Assembly: GCA_014523695.1 (NCBI GenBank)
Contig: JAATVS010000470.1
Span: 1 to 17,817 of the forward strand
DNA from: Nitrososphaerales archaeon TH5895
GTDB taxonomy: Archaea; Thermoproteota; Nitrososphaeria; Nitrososphaerales; Nitrososphaeraceae
Direction of reading: 5' to 3'
DNA: 17,817 bases
In this document: piece after piece, positions 7,402 through 14,476 of the stretch
Numbering within the stretch: the first letter of the stretch is position 1
Layout of the letters: each line of letters starts with the position of its first letter
Made by a program: the position numbers and the translations under genes
Notes under the pieces: model-generated
What the model saw: only the letters and a program-made list of their open reading frames with translations
Told to the model about the DNA's origin: nothing
Database searches by the model: none

Positions 7402-8019
7402 ATGGCCAGCCATAGCCTGAGTCGCGCTTCACAGGAAGTTGTACAGGAATATTTCAGATGGCTTTGCAAATTTCCTAAATCCATCAACCCAGCGATACAT
7501 AATGATGGAGATAGAACAATAGCGGCCAATAAATCTAATCCTAAAGAAGATGAATATATATTTCTCACCCCCGTGATAAGTGGATCTTTTCACCGGGAAT
7601 TGGGCACAATTCAGTGCGGAAAGAAACTTCTGATAACTTCCCTTAGCTTCATCGGTTGTGAAGCTGAACGTCCTGGTTCGGATGTTTCTCAATTGTACAA
7701 GTTTGCAGATGTAGATCACGACAATATAGAATATCGCCGTATCGAGATCGACGGCAGACCGCTAGTGGGAGATTTGGAAAATCGTTTCAGGGTACGTACG
7801 GATCCTTTTGAAGTTGAATTCCCGGAGAAAGCCCTTTTCGGGGCTCGTAAGGGAGTGTCGAAGGCTGTGGCGGACGGGATTTATATTGTTTGGGAACCCG
7901 GCATAGGTAAGCACGAGATACATGTTGAAGGAAAAATAGATCTCCCCGACGAGGAGGAGGACAGCTTAGATAACTCACCTTTCACAGAGTTCTACACATA
8001 CACTTTTGGAGTAATGTAA
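7402..8019 (+). CDS. IPxGK/ADGY-family paralog C, function unknown
   Basis: 205-aa member of the same family and the closest relative of B. Blocks: EYFRWLCKFPKSINPAIHND at 16-35, YIFLTPV at 52-58, a modified central block GTIQCGKKLLITSL at 68-81 in which the usual Cys-x-I-P-x-G-K has become G-T-I-Q-C-G-K, ERPGSD at 89-94, DVDHDNIEYRRIEIDG at 103-118, FEVEFPEKALFGARKG at 136-151, AVADGIYIVWEPG at 155-167 and KHEIHVEGKIDLPDEEED at 170-187. There is no export signal. ATG 7402 is chosen because the TTTATTA box lies exactly 30 nt upstream; a TTG three codons earlier is possible. The shift of the conserved Cys and loss of the Pro indicate divergence at what is otherwise the most conserved site. The function is unknown. 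Confidence 0.8.
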   Translation: MASHSLSRASQEVVQEYFRWLCKFPKSINPAIHNDGDRTIAANKSNPKEDEYIFLTPVISGSFHRELGTIQCGKKLLITSLSFIGCEAERPGSDVSQLYKFADVDHDNIEYRRIEIDGRPLVGDLENRFRVRTDPFEVEFPEKALFGARKGVSKAVADGIYIVWEPGIGKHEIHVEGKIDLPDEEEDSLDNSPFTEFYTYTFGVM

Positions 8020-8192
8020 TTTCTCGTAATATGCTTTTGGCCGACTTCCCTCTCCTTAGATAAGATTGAATATTATAGTAGCTAGAGTGGCCATCATCAG
8101 GAACGTTCAGCATCTGAAGGAATTTGATCCCATTATATCCCTAGATCAGAGGGCGAAGAGTCAATATCATATATCTGATACTGGTTTGAGGA

Positions 8193-8912
8193 TTGAAAGC
8201 TAGTATAATCAGACCCTCCGAAAATTTTCTAGGTATGTCCTATAGTGAATGGGTGATAACTTGGTGTAATTGGCTGTTTTCCGAAGATCCTGATACGTAT
8301 GATGGCGGGGATATATTATTCCTTAGAGGAAACGTAGATTATCTCCCTGTCAATGATTCTGGTATAGGGCCGCGTTTCATTGATCCTAAGTCAATCTATG
8401 ACAGAACAGGGCAAAATGGTCAGACTATTTTTGAACGAACGGCCATCTTAGTTCCTGTGATGGTTGCGATGCTTGTAATGGGGGAGCTATACGAAGGAAG
8501 AATACTTAGGACACCGGAGCAGCTACGATATAACGCGAATCTAGATATTCATAAGTGTGGACCTGTATGGGCTACGATCATGAAAAAAGGAGAAGCGAAA
8601 CCACACAAAATCGTGGACAATCTTAAGTACTACTACGTTGCAACTCCTTTATTCAAGTTGGATGTTCCAGAAAGCAGCTCCTTGAAGGACAAGGCCGATA
8701 TAACATACGACCCTGGAAATTACGACATGGTCGCTGCAGGCATCTTCTTGTTAATCAAGTCACTTCCGCCCTCGACATATCGTATTAATTTTGGCGGTAT
8801 AACTGGGGCATATCATACCGATTCTGTTTATGATATCACAATCCAAGGTAAAAGAAAGGAAACTTTGAAAGATATTTCTGCTAGACGTTTCGTCAAGCGC
8901 AGATGGAAATAG
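8193..8912 (+). CDS. IPxGK/ADGY-family paralog D, most divergent member
   Basis: 239 aa. Family membership rests on the two ends: FLGMSYSEWVITWCNWLFSE (12-31) matches the [FY]G-x-[ST]-[YW]-x-E-W...W-x-W-L opening of E, F and G, and MVAAGIFLLIKSLPPSTYRINFGG (179-202) matches the C-terminal block, followed by SVYDITIQG. Between them ILFLRGN is the FL-x-G strand and TIFERTAILVPVMVA (78-92) replaces R-x-C-x-I-P-x-G-K-x-x-L-x-P-V, with the Cys, Pro and Lys all lost. The NP..D.TG turn is also missing. Starting at TTG 8193 keeps the conserved G-x-[ST]-Y segment; the next Met (8235) would cut into it. An AT-rich ATATCATATAT lies about 23-29 nt upstream. The basic tail (RRFVKRRWK) is unique. D ends 60 bp before the peroxidase gene on the same strand. 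Confidence 0.78.
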   Translation: MKASIIRPSENFLGMSYSEWVITWCNWLFSEDPDTYDGGDILFLRGNVDYLPVNDSGIGPRFIDPKSIYDRTGQNGQTIFERTAILVPVMVAMLVMGELYEGRILRTPEQLRYNANLDIHKCGPVWATIMKKGEAKPHKIVDNLKYYYVATPLFKLDVPESSSLKDKADITYDPGNYDMVAAGIFLLIKSLPPSTYRINFGGITGAYHTDSVYDITIQGKRKETLKDISARRFVKRRWK

Positions 8913-8942
8913 TCTATGTTTTTGTTACCTTATGGATAACGA

Positions 8943-8949
8943 TTTAATA
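8943..8949 (+). promoter_or_regulatory. TATA-like box of the DyP peroxidase gene
   Basis: TTTAATA begins exactly 30 nt before ATG 8973, consistent with a leaderless transcript starting between D and the peroxidase gene. Readthrough from D is also possible because the intergenic gap is only 60 bp. Confidence 0.5.
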
Positions 8950-8972
8950 AAAGCTCCTCCGTTTTAGTAAAA

Positions 8973-10286
8973 ATGAAAAAACTACAAGATGGAATTTATT
9001 ATCGTAGGCGTCAGTTGAACGAGTTAGGACGGGATAATAGCAATTCTAGGAATGATTGTTTTGCGATCGCGTTCTTACGAATTTCTGATAGTCTAACATC
9101 ATCAGAGATTGGCGAATACCTAAAGGGTCTTTGGCAGATATATTTAGACCTTAAGAAAGGTGTTGTTAGTGATCTGAAGGGCCATCATGTGCCGTCAGGA
9201 GACTTGTCTGTTCTTCTCGGTTATGGTCCGACTATTTTCACGATTCCCGGAATAACTAAGAAAATACCTAGGGACCTTAGGAAGCAATTTCGCAAACCGG
9301 TTTGTGGCGAACCAATTCTAGATGGATCAGGAATTAATTATAGCTTTGATGCACCTAGAAATCTGGGAATTACTGAACATGTAGCAATGCAATTTATATC
9401 AAAGTCACAGCTAGCAACCTATCGCGCCGTGGTGGAGACATGGAAATATGTTGCAATGACTACTCCACCGAAGAGAGGAATCGCCCTTTCAACATTCTTT
9501 ACAGGATTCCAACGAGACGATAGCAGGAGCTGGTTAGGATTTCACGACGAGGTTTCAAATATGAAGAACGCCAGTGAGAGAAGAAAGGCCATCGTGATCG
9601 ATAGAGCCAAGAATTATCTGGTACACCAAGATTTTTGGACTGAGGGTGGTACTTATCTTGCGTTTTTGCGCATAGGAATCAATCTTCACATGTGGGAACA
9701 GATGAAACGACGCGATCAAGAGCTCCTGATTGGAAGAGACAAATTAAATGGCATCCCTTTAGTTGGTGTCGATAGGAAAGGAAACCCCATAAGAAAACCA
9801 GGCTGCCCCCCTTTTTCACAAGTCCGATCTTATGATAAGAGGTTTCACGAACACACCAATTACTTCCACAGGCCTCCGGTAGGCAGCAGTATGAAAACTG
9901 AAATAGATACGGACAATTCGATTAGTTTGTTGAGTCAAAGCCACATTGGAAGAACGCGTCACATGGACCAGATAAAGAGCGATGATCCTGCTTCAAGACG
10001 GATATTTAGGCAAGGATTCGAATTTATCGAACCTCTCCATCATGATTCTTATAAACCTATAAGATTGGGCCTAAATTTCATCAGTTTTCAAGACGATCCC
10101 ACTAGACTATTATTTATCCTGACCGATCCTAACTGGCTTGGCACTAGCAACTTTGGAGGAACGGGAGATAATATAGCAATGAAAGATTTTCTTTCGGTTC
10201 AGGCATTAGGCATATTTTTTGTGCCCCCAAAGGAAATGCCCTTCCCCGGTGCGAGTATTTTCGACCATTTTGATGCTGGTAACTGA
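8973..10286 (+). CDS. DyP-type haem peroxidase
   Basis: A 437-aa dye-decolorising-type peroxidase. DyPs bind haem b and use H2O2 to oxidise bulky substrates. Evidence is the order of family motifs: GFHDEVSN at 189-196 aligns with G-F-x-D-G-[TS]-x-N, giving D192 as the distal Asp; EGGTYLAFLRIGINLHMWEQM at 224-244 matches GGSYLvvRri...W; QELLIGRDKLNGIPL at 249-263 is the usual QE..IGR.K..G.PL; SHIGRTRH at 323-330 supplies the likely proximal haem ligand H324; RRIFRQGFEF at 342-351 corresponds to iLRRGysy, with R346 a likely distal-pocket Arg; and GLNFISFQDDP at 366-376 is the terminal strand. No Tat or Sec signal is visible, so it is probably cytoplasmic. It is oddly altered at the GxxDG signature, where the final Gly is Glu193. 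It is flanked by paralog D upstream and converges on a membrane-protein gene. The substrate is unknown. Confidence 0.85.
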   Translation: MKKLQDGIYYRRRQLNELGRDNSNSRNDCFAIAFLRISDSLTSSEIGEYLKGLWQIYLDLKKGVVSDLKGHHVPSGDLSVLLGYGPTIFTIPGITKKIPRDLRKQFRKPVCGEPILDGSGINYSFDAPRNLGITEHVAMQFISKSQLATYRAVVETWKYVAMTTPPKRGIALSTFFTGFQRDDSRSWLGFHDEVSNMKNASERRKAIVIDRAKNYLVHQDFWTEGGTYLAFLRIGINLHMWEQMKRRDQELLIGRDKLNGIPLVGVDRKGNPIRKPGCPPFSQVRSYDKRFHEHTNYFHRPPVGSSMKTEIDTDNSISLLSQSHIGRTRHMDQIKSDDPASRRIFRQGFEFIEPLHHDSYKPIRLGLNFISFQDDPTRLLFILTDPNWLGTSNFGGTGDNIAMKDFLSVQALGIFFVPPKEMPFPGASIFDHFDAGN

Positions 10287-10345
10287 AATCACATACGTAC
10301 TTCTGACTAAAAGATGCAGACTTATGTGTCTAGGTGACCAACGGA

Positions 10346-11713
10346 TCACGAAGATCGATCTCTTTTGACTTCCTCAATAACTTGATCGAGATATTTTCTT
10401 AGTTCTTTCTCATCAAATTCGACTTTTGCCACTCTTTCTATTTCTCTTTCCTTTCCTAGAATATCCTGACTTGTAATGATCTCATTTACAGTTTTCTGCA
10501 ATTCTCTTTCCATTTCTGCCCGTCCTATGGAATGTAGCAGCTCCGGTCGCAAGGCACGTTGATAAATGTCCTTGCGTAAGTTATTATTCACTGAGACGAG
10601 CTTAGCCGAATTGTAAATGCCTATCAGTACCAGGTATGCTGCCAAGGTCAATACCGTTATCGTTGGAATCCCGAAAGGGGGGAAAGGGGTAGTCAATTGT
10701 GCAGTTGCCTGATTTCCAGCAAATATCAAGAATATGCCCCACCCGGAAATAAACATGTAAGTCTTGATTCTTTTTTCATAACTTACCGTTCTAGCTATGT
10801 TCCAAAAGGCTGATCCAAAAACCAATCCTCCTATTGGTTTGCTCAATGACAGGAATGCCAATAGTATGATAGTGACTGTTACTGGATCAACAGCTATGCT
10901 TGAGCTCAGTAAAGTGCCCAAGATAAATTGGTAAAAGAATGTTACAATGAAATAAACAAGTGGAATCAATAATACAATCGAATACGTTATAACACTGAGT
11001 AGTCTTCCCCTGTAAGAAGCCATTAGCATAGCTGTGGTAAACCATAAAGCAAAGAATGATGTGAAAGATGACACCCGGTATATAAAATCGATTGTAATAT
11101 GTCTACCACCAGACATATCTCCGGCTCCGCCAACATAAGATCCGATTTGATCTGGTCTGTCGCTTACCTTTGCACTCGAAAAAACGGCTGTCATAATTAA
11201 GTTGAATGCGATAAACCACATCGAAACAGAATACAAAAATATGATTAATTTGCGAGATGATCTATACCAAGTCAAGAACATCCATGAGAGCCATATTATG
11301 AAAACTGACGCAGTCCCGTAACTTATCGCAATTATGGCAACGGTAGTAAGGGAACTGTATTGATTGTAAAAATACAATTGAAAAATCATAACCGTCAATA
11401 GGGCACTTAAAATACTTAGTGAGGCTAATGAAATTGCAGACTGTAATTTGCTTTGCAACTGATTCGTTTTGAACGTTTTCCATACCTGTTTTAAAATAAA
11501 AAATTGTAAAATTATGCATAAAAAAGCCCCAGCCGAAAATAATGGAATCTTGATTTGAAAGTCTTTATCGATAACCTCATATATCTTAACAACTGAGGTA
11601 TCAATTAGCATAACGACTATTAACGAGAGAATTAGACACAGAAATCTCCTCTGACTAAAGGAGATTTCAAGTCCAATATTCAATCTTAGATATATTCGAT
11701 GAAGGTTAAACAT
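10346..11713 (-). CDS. Ten-TM integral membrane protein, function unknown
   Basis: 455 aa from ATG 11713. Further in-frame sequence upstream (to 11977) is only the antisense of paralog E and is excluded. About ten hydrophobic helices can be traced, from FLCLILSLIVVMLIDTSVV near residue 30 to ITVLTLAAYLVLIGIYNSAKL near residue 365. A Gly/Ser/Asp-rich loop of about 30 residues follows helix 5 (RPDQIGSYVGGAGDMSGG), probably outside the cell. A charged helical tail of about 75 residues (RAEMERELQKTVNEI...) is probably cytoplasmic. It matches no transporter signature I know. Its promoter, minus-strand TATATTTA at 11740-11747, lies about 34 nt upstream and inside a 9-bp inverted repeat. It is divergent from paralog E with 49 bp between the chosen start codons, so shared regulation is likely. 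Real gene: high confidence. Function: none assignable. Confidence 0.82.
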   Translation of the reverse strand: MFNLHRIYLRLNIGLEISFSQRRFLCLILSLIVVMLIDTSVVKIYEVIDKDFQIKIPLFSAGAFLCIILQFFILKQVWKTFKTNQLQSKLQSAISLASLSILSALLTVMIFQLYFYNQYSSLTTVAIIAISYGTASVFIIWLSWMFLTWYRSSRKLIIFLYSVSMWFIAFNLIMTAVFSSAKVSDRPDQIGSYVGGAGDMSGGRHITIDFIYRVSSFTSFFALWFTTAMLMASYRGRLLSVITYSIVLLIPLVYFIVTFFYQFILGTLLSSSIAVDPVTVTIILLAFLSLSKPIGGLVFGSAFWNIARTVSYEKRIKTYMFISGWGIFLIFAGNQATAQLTTPFPPFGIPTITVLTLAAYLVLIGIYNSAKLVSVNNNLRKDIYQRALRPELLHSIGRAEMERELQKTVNEIITSQDILGKEREIERVAKVEFDEKELRKYLDQVIEEVKRDRSS

Positions 11714-11730
11714 AATCTTTTTGTAGTGGA

Positions 11731-11764
11731 ACCAGACTCTAAATATACAAGGATTGAGTCTGGT
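11731..11764. promoter_or_regulatory. Inverted repeat in the divergent promoter of the membrane protein and paralog E
   Basis: ACCAGACTC (11731-11739) and GAGTCTGGT (11756-11764) are perfectly complementary 9-bp arms around a 16-bp A/T-rich spacer that contains the minus-strand TATATTTA box. The right arm covers the possible start codons of paralog E. The position suits a repressor site able to control both genes; an mRNA hairpin hiding the E start is the alternative. Confidence 0.55.
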
Positions 11765-12470
11765 GTCATATTTTCTTTTAATTTTCCTGACGGTAATAGT
11801 ATTATTTTCAACTTCTGGCTTGCTGATGACGGTCAGGGGTTCAAGCTCGATAGGTATTTTTCCGCCTGATAGTGAACCATACGGGCTGTCATATGCCGAA
11901 CATACACAAAATTTCTGGAAGTGGCTGCTGTCAATACCAGCAAGTGAAAATCCTATTGATGACACCACAGGAGACAAGTGTACTGTTGGCCAGTCTAATA
12001 CTAATTCATCAGTTTTCTATTTAGCAGAGGGAGAAGGTAAAGTCGAAAGGACGTGTACTATTCCAGCTGGCAAAGGTCTTCTCATCCCAGTAATGCTGGT
12101 AGAAATCTCTGACAAGGAGGTTCCGGGTGCATCAGTTGAAGAATTGAGCAATGCTGCAAAGAATGACCAAAACAGCGTTAACAGCATGTATTTAAGGGTA
12201 GATGATAAAGAATATGGTTACGGCTTACTTAGTGGATATAGGCTCGATGAGCCCACAGTCTTTCAAGCAATATTTCCAGATAATGGAATCTTCGGGGTAA
12301 TGGAAGGCGGGTCTTCAACAGCTGCGGCTGATGGATTTTACATACTTACTGAACCACTTACAGCAGGCAACCATACAGTTCACTTCAGATCGAGTCTGCT
12401 TTGTACGGAAGTAGGTTGTGCAGAACCGGCTTTTGCACAGGATGTATTGTACAATATAGTTGCAAGATAG
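11763..12470 (+). CDS. IPxGK/ADGY-family paralog E, exported or membrane-anchored member
   Basis: 235 aa from GTG 11763 (TTG 11754 is the alternative). It is the only family member here with an N-terminal hydrophobic segment (SYFLLIFLTVIVLFSTSGLLMTV, about 2-24), so it should be exported or anchored with the domain outside. It is also the most canonical copy: YGLSYAEHTQNFWKWLLSIP (40-59), ENPIDDTTGDKC (62-73), SVFYLAEG (83-90), ERTCTIPAGKGLLIPV (95-110), EVPGAS (119-124), AADGFYILTEPLTAGNHTVHF (188-208). C73 and C98 occupy positions that could form a disulfide, reasonable outside the cell, and a second pair CTEVGC lies at 214-219. Its last codons take part in a 41-bp imperfect tandem repeat reaching into the YcaO upstream region. 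It is divergent from the ten-TM protein and precedes YcaO by 101 bp. Confidence 0.82.
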   Translation: MSYFLLIFLTVIVLFSTSGLLMTVRGSSSIGIFPPDSEPYGLSYAEHTQNFWKWLLSIPASENPIDDTTGDKCTVGQSNTNSSVFYLAEGEGKVERTCTIPAGKGLLIPVMLVEISDKEVPGASVEELSNAAKNDQNSVNSMYLRVDDKEYGYGLLSGYRLDEPTVFQAIFPDNGIFGVMEGGSSTAAADGFYILTEPLTAGNHTVHFRSSLLCTEVGCAEPAFAQDVLYNIVAR

Positions 12471-12510
12471 CTTTTGCGCACGATGTTCAGGTAAATATAG
12501 TTGCGAGACA
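12429..12510. repeat. 41-bp imperfect tandem repeat at the E-YcaO junction
   Basis: Positions 12429-12469 and 12470-12510 match at 31 of 41 bases (shared GCTTTTGC, GATGT, AATATAGTTGC). The first copy encodes the end of paralog E (FAQDVLYNIVAR). The second, shifted by 41 bp and so into another frame, would encode FAHDVQVNIVARQ in the frame of the YcaO gene. This explains why that frame is open upstream of the likely YcaO start. Confidence 0.85.
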
Positions 12511-12571
12511 AAAACTCGACCGGACCTGTCAGGACTATCTAATAAGCAAATTGGTATTGAATCATCCGCAA

Positions 12572-13960
12572 ATGCGTCTTAGAAGCAGAATAAAGAGTGT
12601 GGAAAACGGGGATGGTTCTCTAGCAAGGGTAACGTCTGTCTACAACACACTCACTAAGGTCATGCCGATTTGTAAGGATATAGGAGTCACCAGAATTTCA
12701 GATATAACTTTACTGGATAGACTTTGTATTCCAAACTACTCTACAATATTACCGGGAACAGATGACATATTCTGGGTTTACGGGGGAAAAGGCACGACAA
12801 AAACCCAGGCGAAAGTAAGCGCCTTGATGGAATCGGTAGAAAGGTACTCTTCGATGCAAAGGACCAATCCAAAAACCGTTATCACGGGTGATTATATACA
12901 TTTTTCAGATTCTTTTAATAAAGTATTGCATCATTCTGAGGTAGTAGAGCCTCTGGTCCCAAATTATGAAGAAGGGAGCACAATAGATTTCTTACGAGGA
13001 TTCGATCTGCTTAACGATGAAGAAATTTTGGTTCCTGCAGAAATCGTCTATTACAGATATTTTCCAAAATGCCCTGCCGTCGCTGCATTTCAATGTTCCC
13101 ACACAAATGGACTTGCATCCGGCAATGTTCTTGAAGAAGCCATATGTCATGCACTCTGTGAAGTCATTGAAAGAGATGCGGTTAGCATAGCTGACTTATG
13201 TGCGTCTAGTATTCCATATAATATTGTTCACAAAATCGGGGAAACCTTTGAGGAAACCAGTTGCATCGGTTCTCAGCTACTGGATCACATCGGTGCGAAT
13301 TTTGTGGATGAACCCACAATTTATCCGGACGTCGAGATCGATGGATTAGCCAGAGAGTTTCCGCCCATCATAAAATTACTCCGTAAATTCACTGATGCTG
13401 GAATTCCGTTGATGATAAAATGCATAACGCAGGAAGATATCAATATTCCAACGATTGCTGCAAGCAGCATTGATTGGTTAACGCATGATTATGGGCTTTT
13501 TGCTAAGGGCTATGGAACTCACCCCGATTCGAGGGTAGCCTTGATGCGAGCGATCACTGAGCTTGCTCAAACTAGAGCGGCAAATATACAAGGAGCGAGG
13601 GATGACTTGAAAAGAATACATTATAAAGACAAGATCGAGATTTATAAGAGAAAATGGCCATTCATGCCTTCATCATATCTAACTGGGAAAAATCAACATC
13701 ATAATATCATAAATTTCCGTAATATTAAGACATATGTAAATAATGATATTTTAAACGACATAAACCTTATTCTCTCGGTACTGAAAGAAGCAGGAATAAA
13801 AAGGGCAATAATAGTCGAGCTCACAAATCCAAAGATCGGAATTCCTGTTGTAAGAGCGATTGTCCCTGGACTTGAAACCTTTGAGGTTACACACTCGGTT
13901 ATGGGCCCTAGGGCAAAAAAACATTTTAACAAACACTTTCCCTGCGTCTACAAAAGATAG
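12572..13960 (+). CDS. YcaO-domain protein (ATP-dependent peptide backbone cyclodehydratase/thioamide-type)
   Basis: 462 aa from ATG 12572. YcaO enzymes use ATP to activate a backbone amide, making azolines, thioamides or amidines. Motifs in order: SALMESVERYS (83-93, the S-x3-E-x2-E-R nucleotide/Mg site), NGLASGNVLEEAICHALCEVIERDA (179-203), GYGTHPDSRVALMRAITELAQTR (313-335) and NPKIGIPVVRAIVPGLETF (419-437), ending GPRA...KR. All the usual ATP/Mg-binding acidic residues seem present, so it should be active. The frame is open back to 12401, but that part overlaps paralog E and contains the duplicated E tail; ATG 12572 is preferred because YcaO similarity begins shortly after it. No TfuA, E1-like/ThiF or dehydrogenase partner is visible, and no classical Cys/Ser-rich RiPP precursor adjoins. 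Archaeal stand-alone YcaOs can act on proteins (McrA thioamidation in methanogens), so a protein or small-peptide target is possible. Confidence 0.88.
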   Translation: MRLRSRIKSVENGDGSLARVTSVYNTLTKVMPICKDIGVTRISDITLLDRLCIPNYSTILPGTDDIFWVYGGKGTTKTQAKVSALMESVERYSSMQRTNPKTVITGDYIHFSDSFNKVLHHSEVVEPLVPNYEEGSTIDFLRGFDLLNDEEILVPAEIVYYRYFPKCPAVAAFQCSHTNGLASGNVLEEAICHALCEVIERDAVSIADLCASSIPYNIVHKIGETFEETSCIGSQLLDHIGANFVDEPTIYPDVEIDGLAREFPPIIKLLRKFTDAGIPLMIKCITQEDINIPTIAASSIDWLTHDYGLFAKGYGTHPDSRVALMRAITELAQTRAANIQGARDDLKRIHYKDKIEIYKRKWPFMPSSYLTGKNQHHNIINFRNIKTYVNNDILNDINLILSVLKEAGIKRAIIVELTNPKIGIPVVRAIVPGLETFEVTHSVMGPRAKKHFNKHFPCVYKR

Positions 13961-14476
13961 TTTACGTTTCTGTAATTGGAGATTCAGTCATGTTAGACCC
14001 GTCACTTCTTTTCATCAATTAATCGCAAATGAATCGATTCAGAAAGCCGAGAGGAATTTTCTTTGAATGTATGAAAAAAATAGCAAACTAGTTTTCCTCT
14101 GCTAGGGATAAACTAGCTCTGACAGCGATCTCAATTATAATCATCTAAATGCATGTGCTAGTTAGTTGTGAGACATTTGGGTGGTCTCTCCCGGTGTTCT
14201 TTTTATTAGCGTTTTTCCTGCATATTTTATTGATGCATCGCGAGCAATTATTGCCTTTAGGGTTGCAAGTGCCTTTTCCATGCAATATCTGTCAGGTCCT
14301 AATTAATAAATACTATTCCAGTGATGTATCGGGTATTGCCGATTGCCGATTTCCAGTCCTCGATTCTAGTTATGTATTATATCGCTGGCCATATCTGTTC
14401 ATGATAGCCGAGAGAAGAAGTAGCTGCCCCAGAACGACTACCGTTTACATCGATACTGTGTCGTCACGCTGACTTT
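13961..14476. other. Gene-poor region between YcaO and paralog F
   Basis: About 515 bp without a gene I can support. A 107-codon frame (14149-14472, +) has a hydrophobic stretch but no family motif and no box at -30. Small oddities are AAACTAG occurring twice (about 14085-14120) and a short tandem ATTGCCG pair near 14335. No tRNA, terminator T-run or paralog remnant was found on either strand. Confidence 0.5.

Noticed and set aside
11714..11977. 88-residue N-terminal extension of the ten-TM protein
   Set aside because: It is antisense to the well-conserved N-terminal half of paralog E. ATG 11713 with a TATATTTA box 34 nt upstream is a much better start.
12401..12571. Longer YcaO starting inside paralog E
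   Set aside because: The extra 57 residues come from the overlapping E frame and the 41-bp duplicated tail, not from YcaO-like sequence. The in-frame ATG at 12572 is preferred.
14149..14472. 107-codon plus-strand frame with a hydrophobic segment, between YcaO and F
   Set aside because: No family motif, no box at -30 (an AT stretch lies only about 10-16 nt upstream), and a low-complexity Cys/Ser/Arg-rich tail typical of a chance frame.
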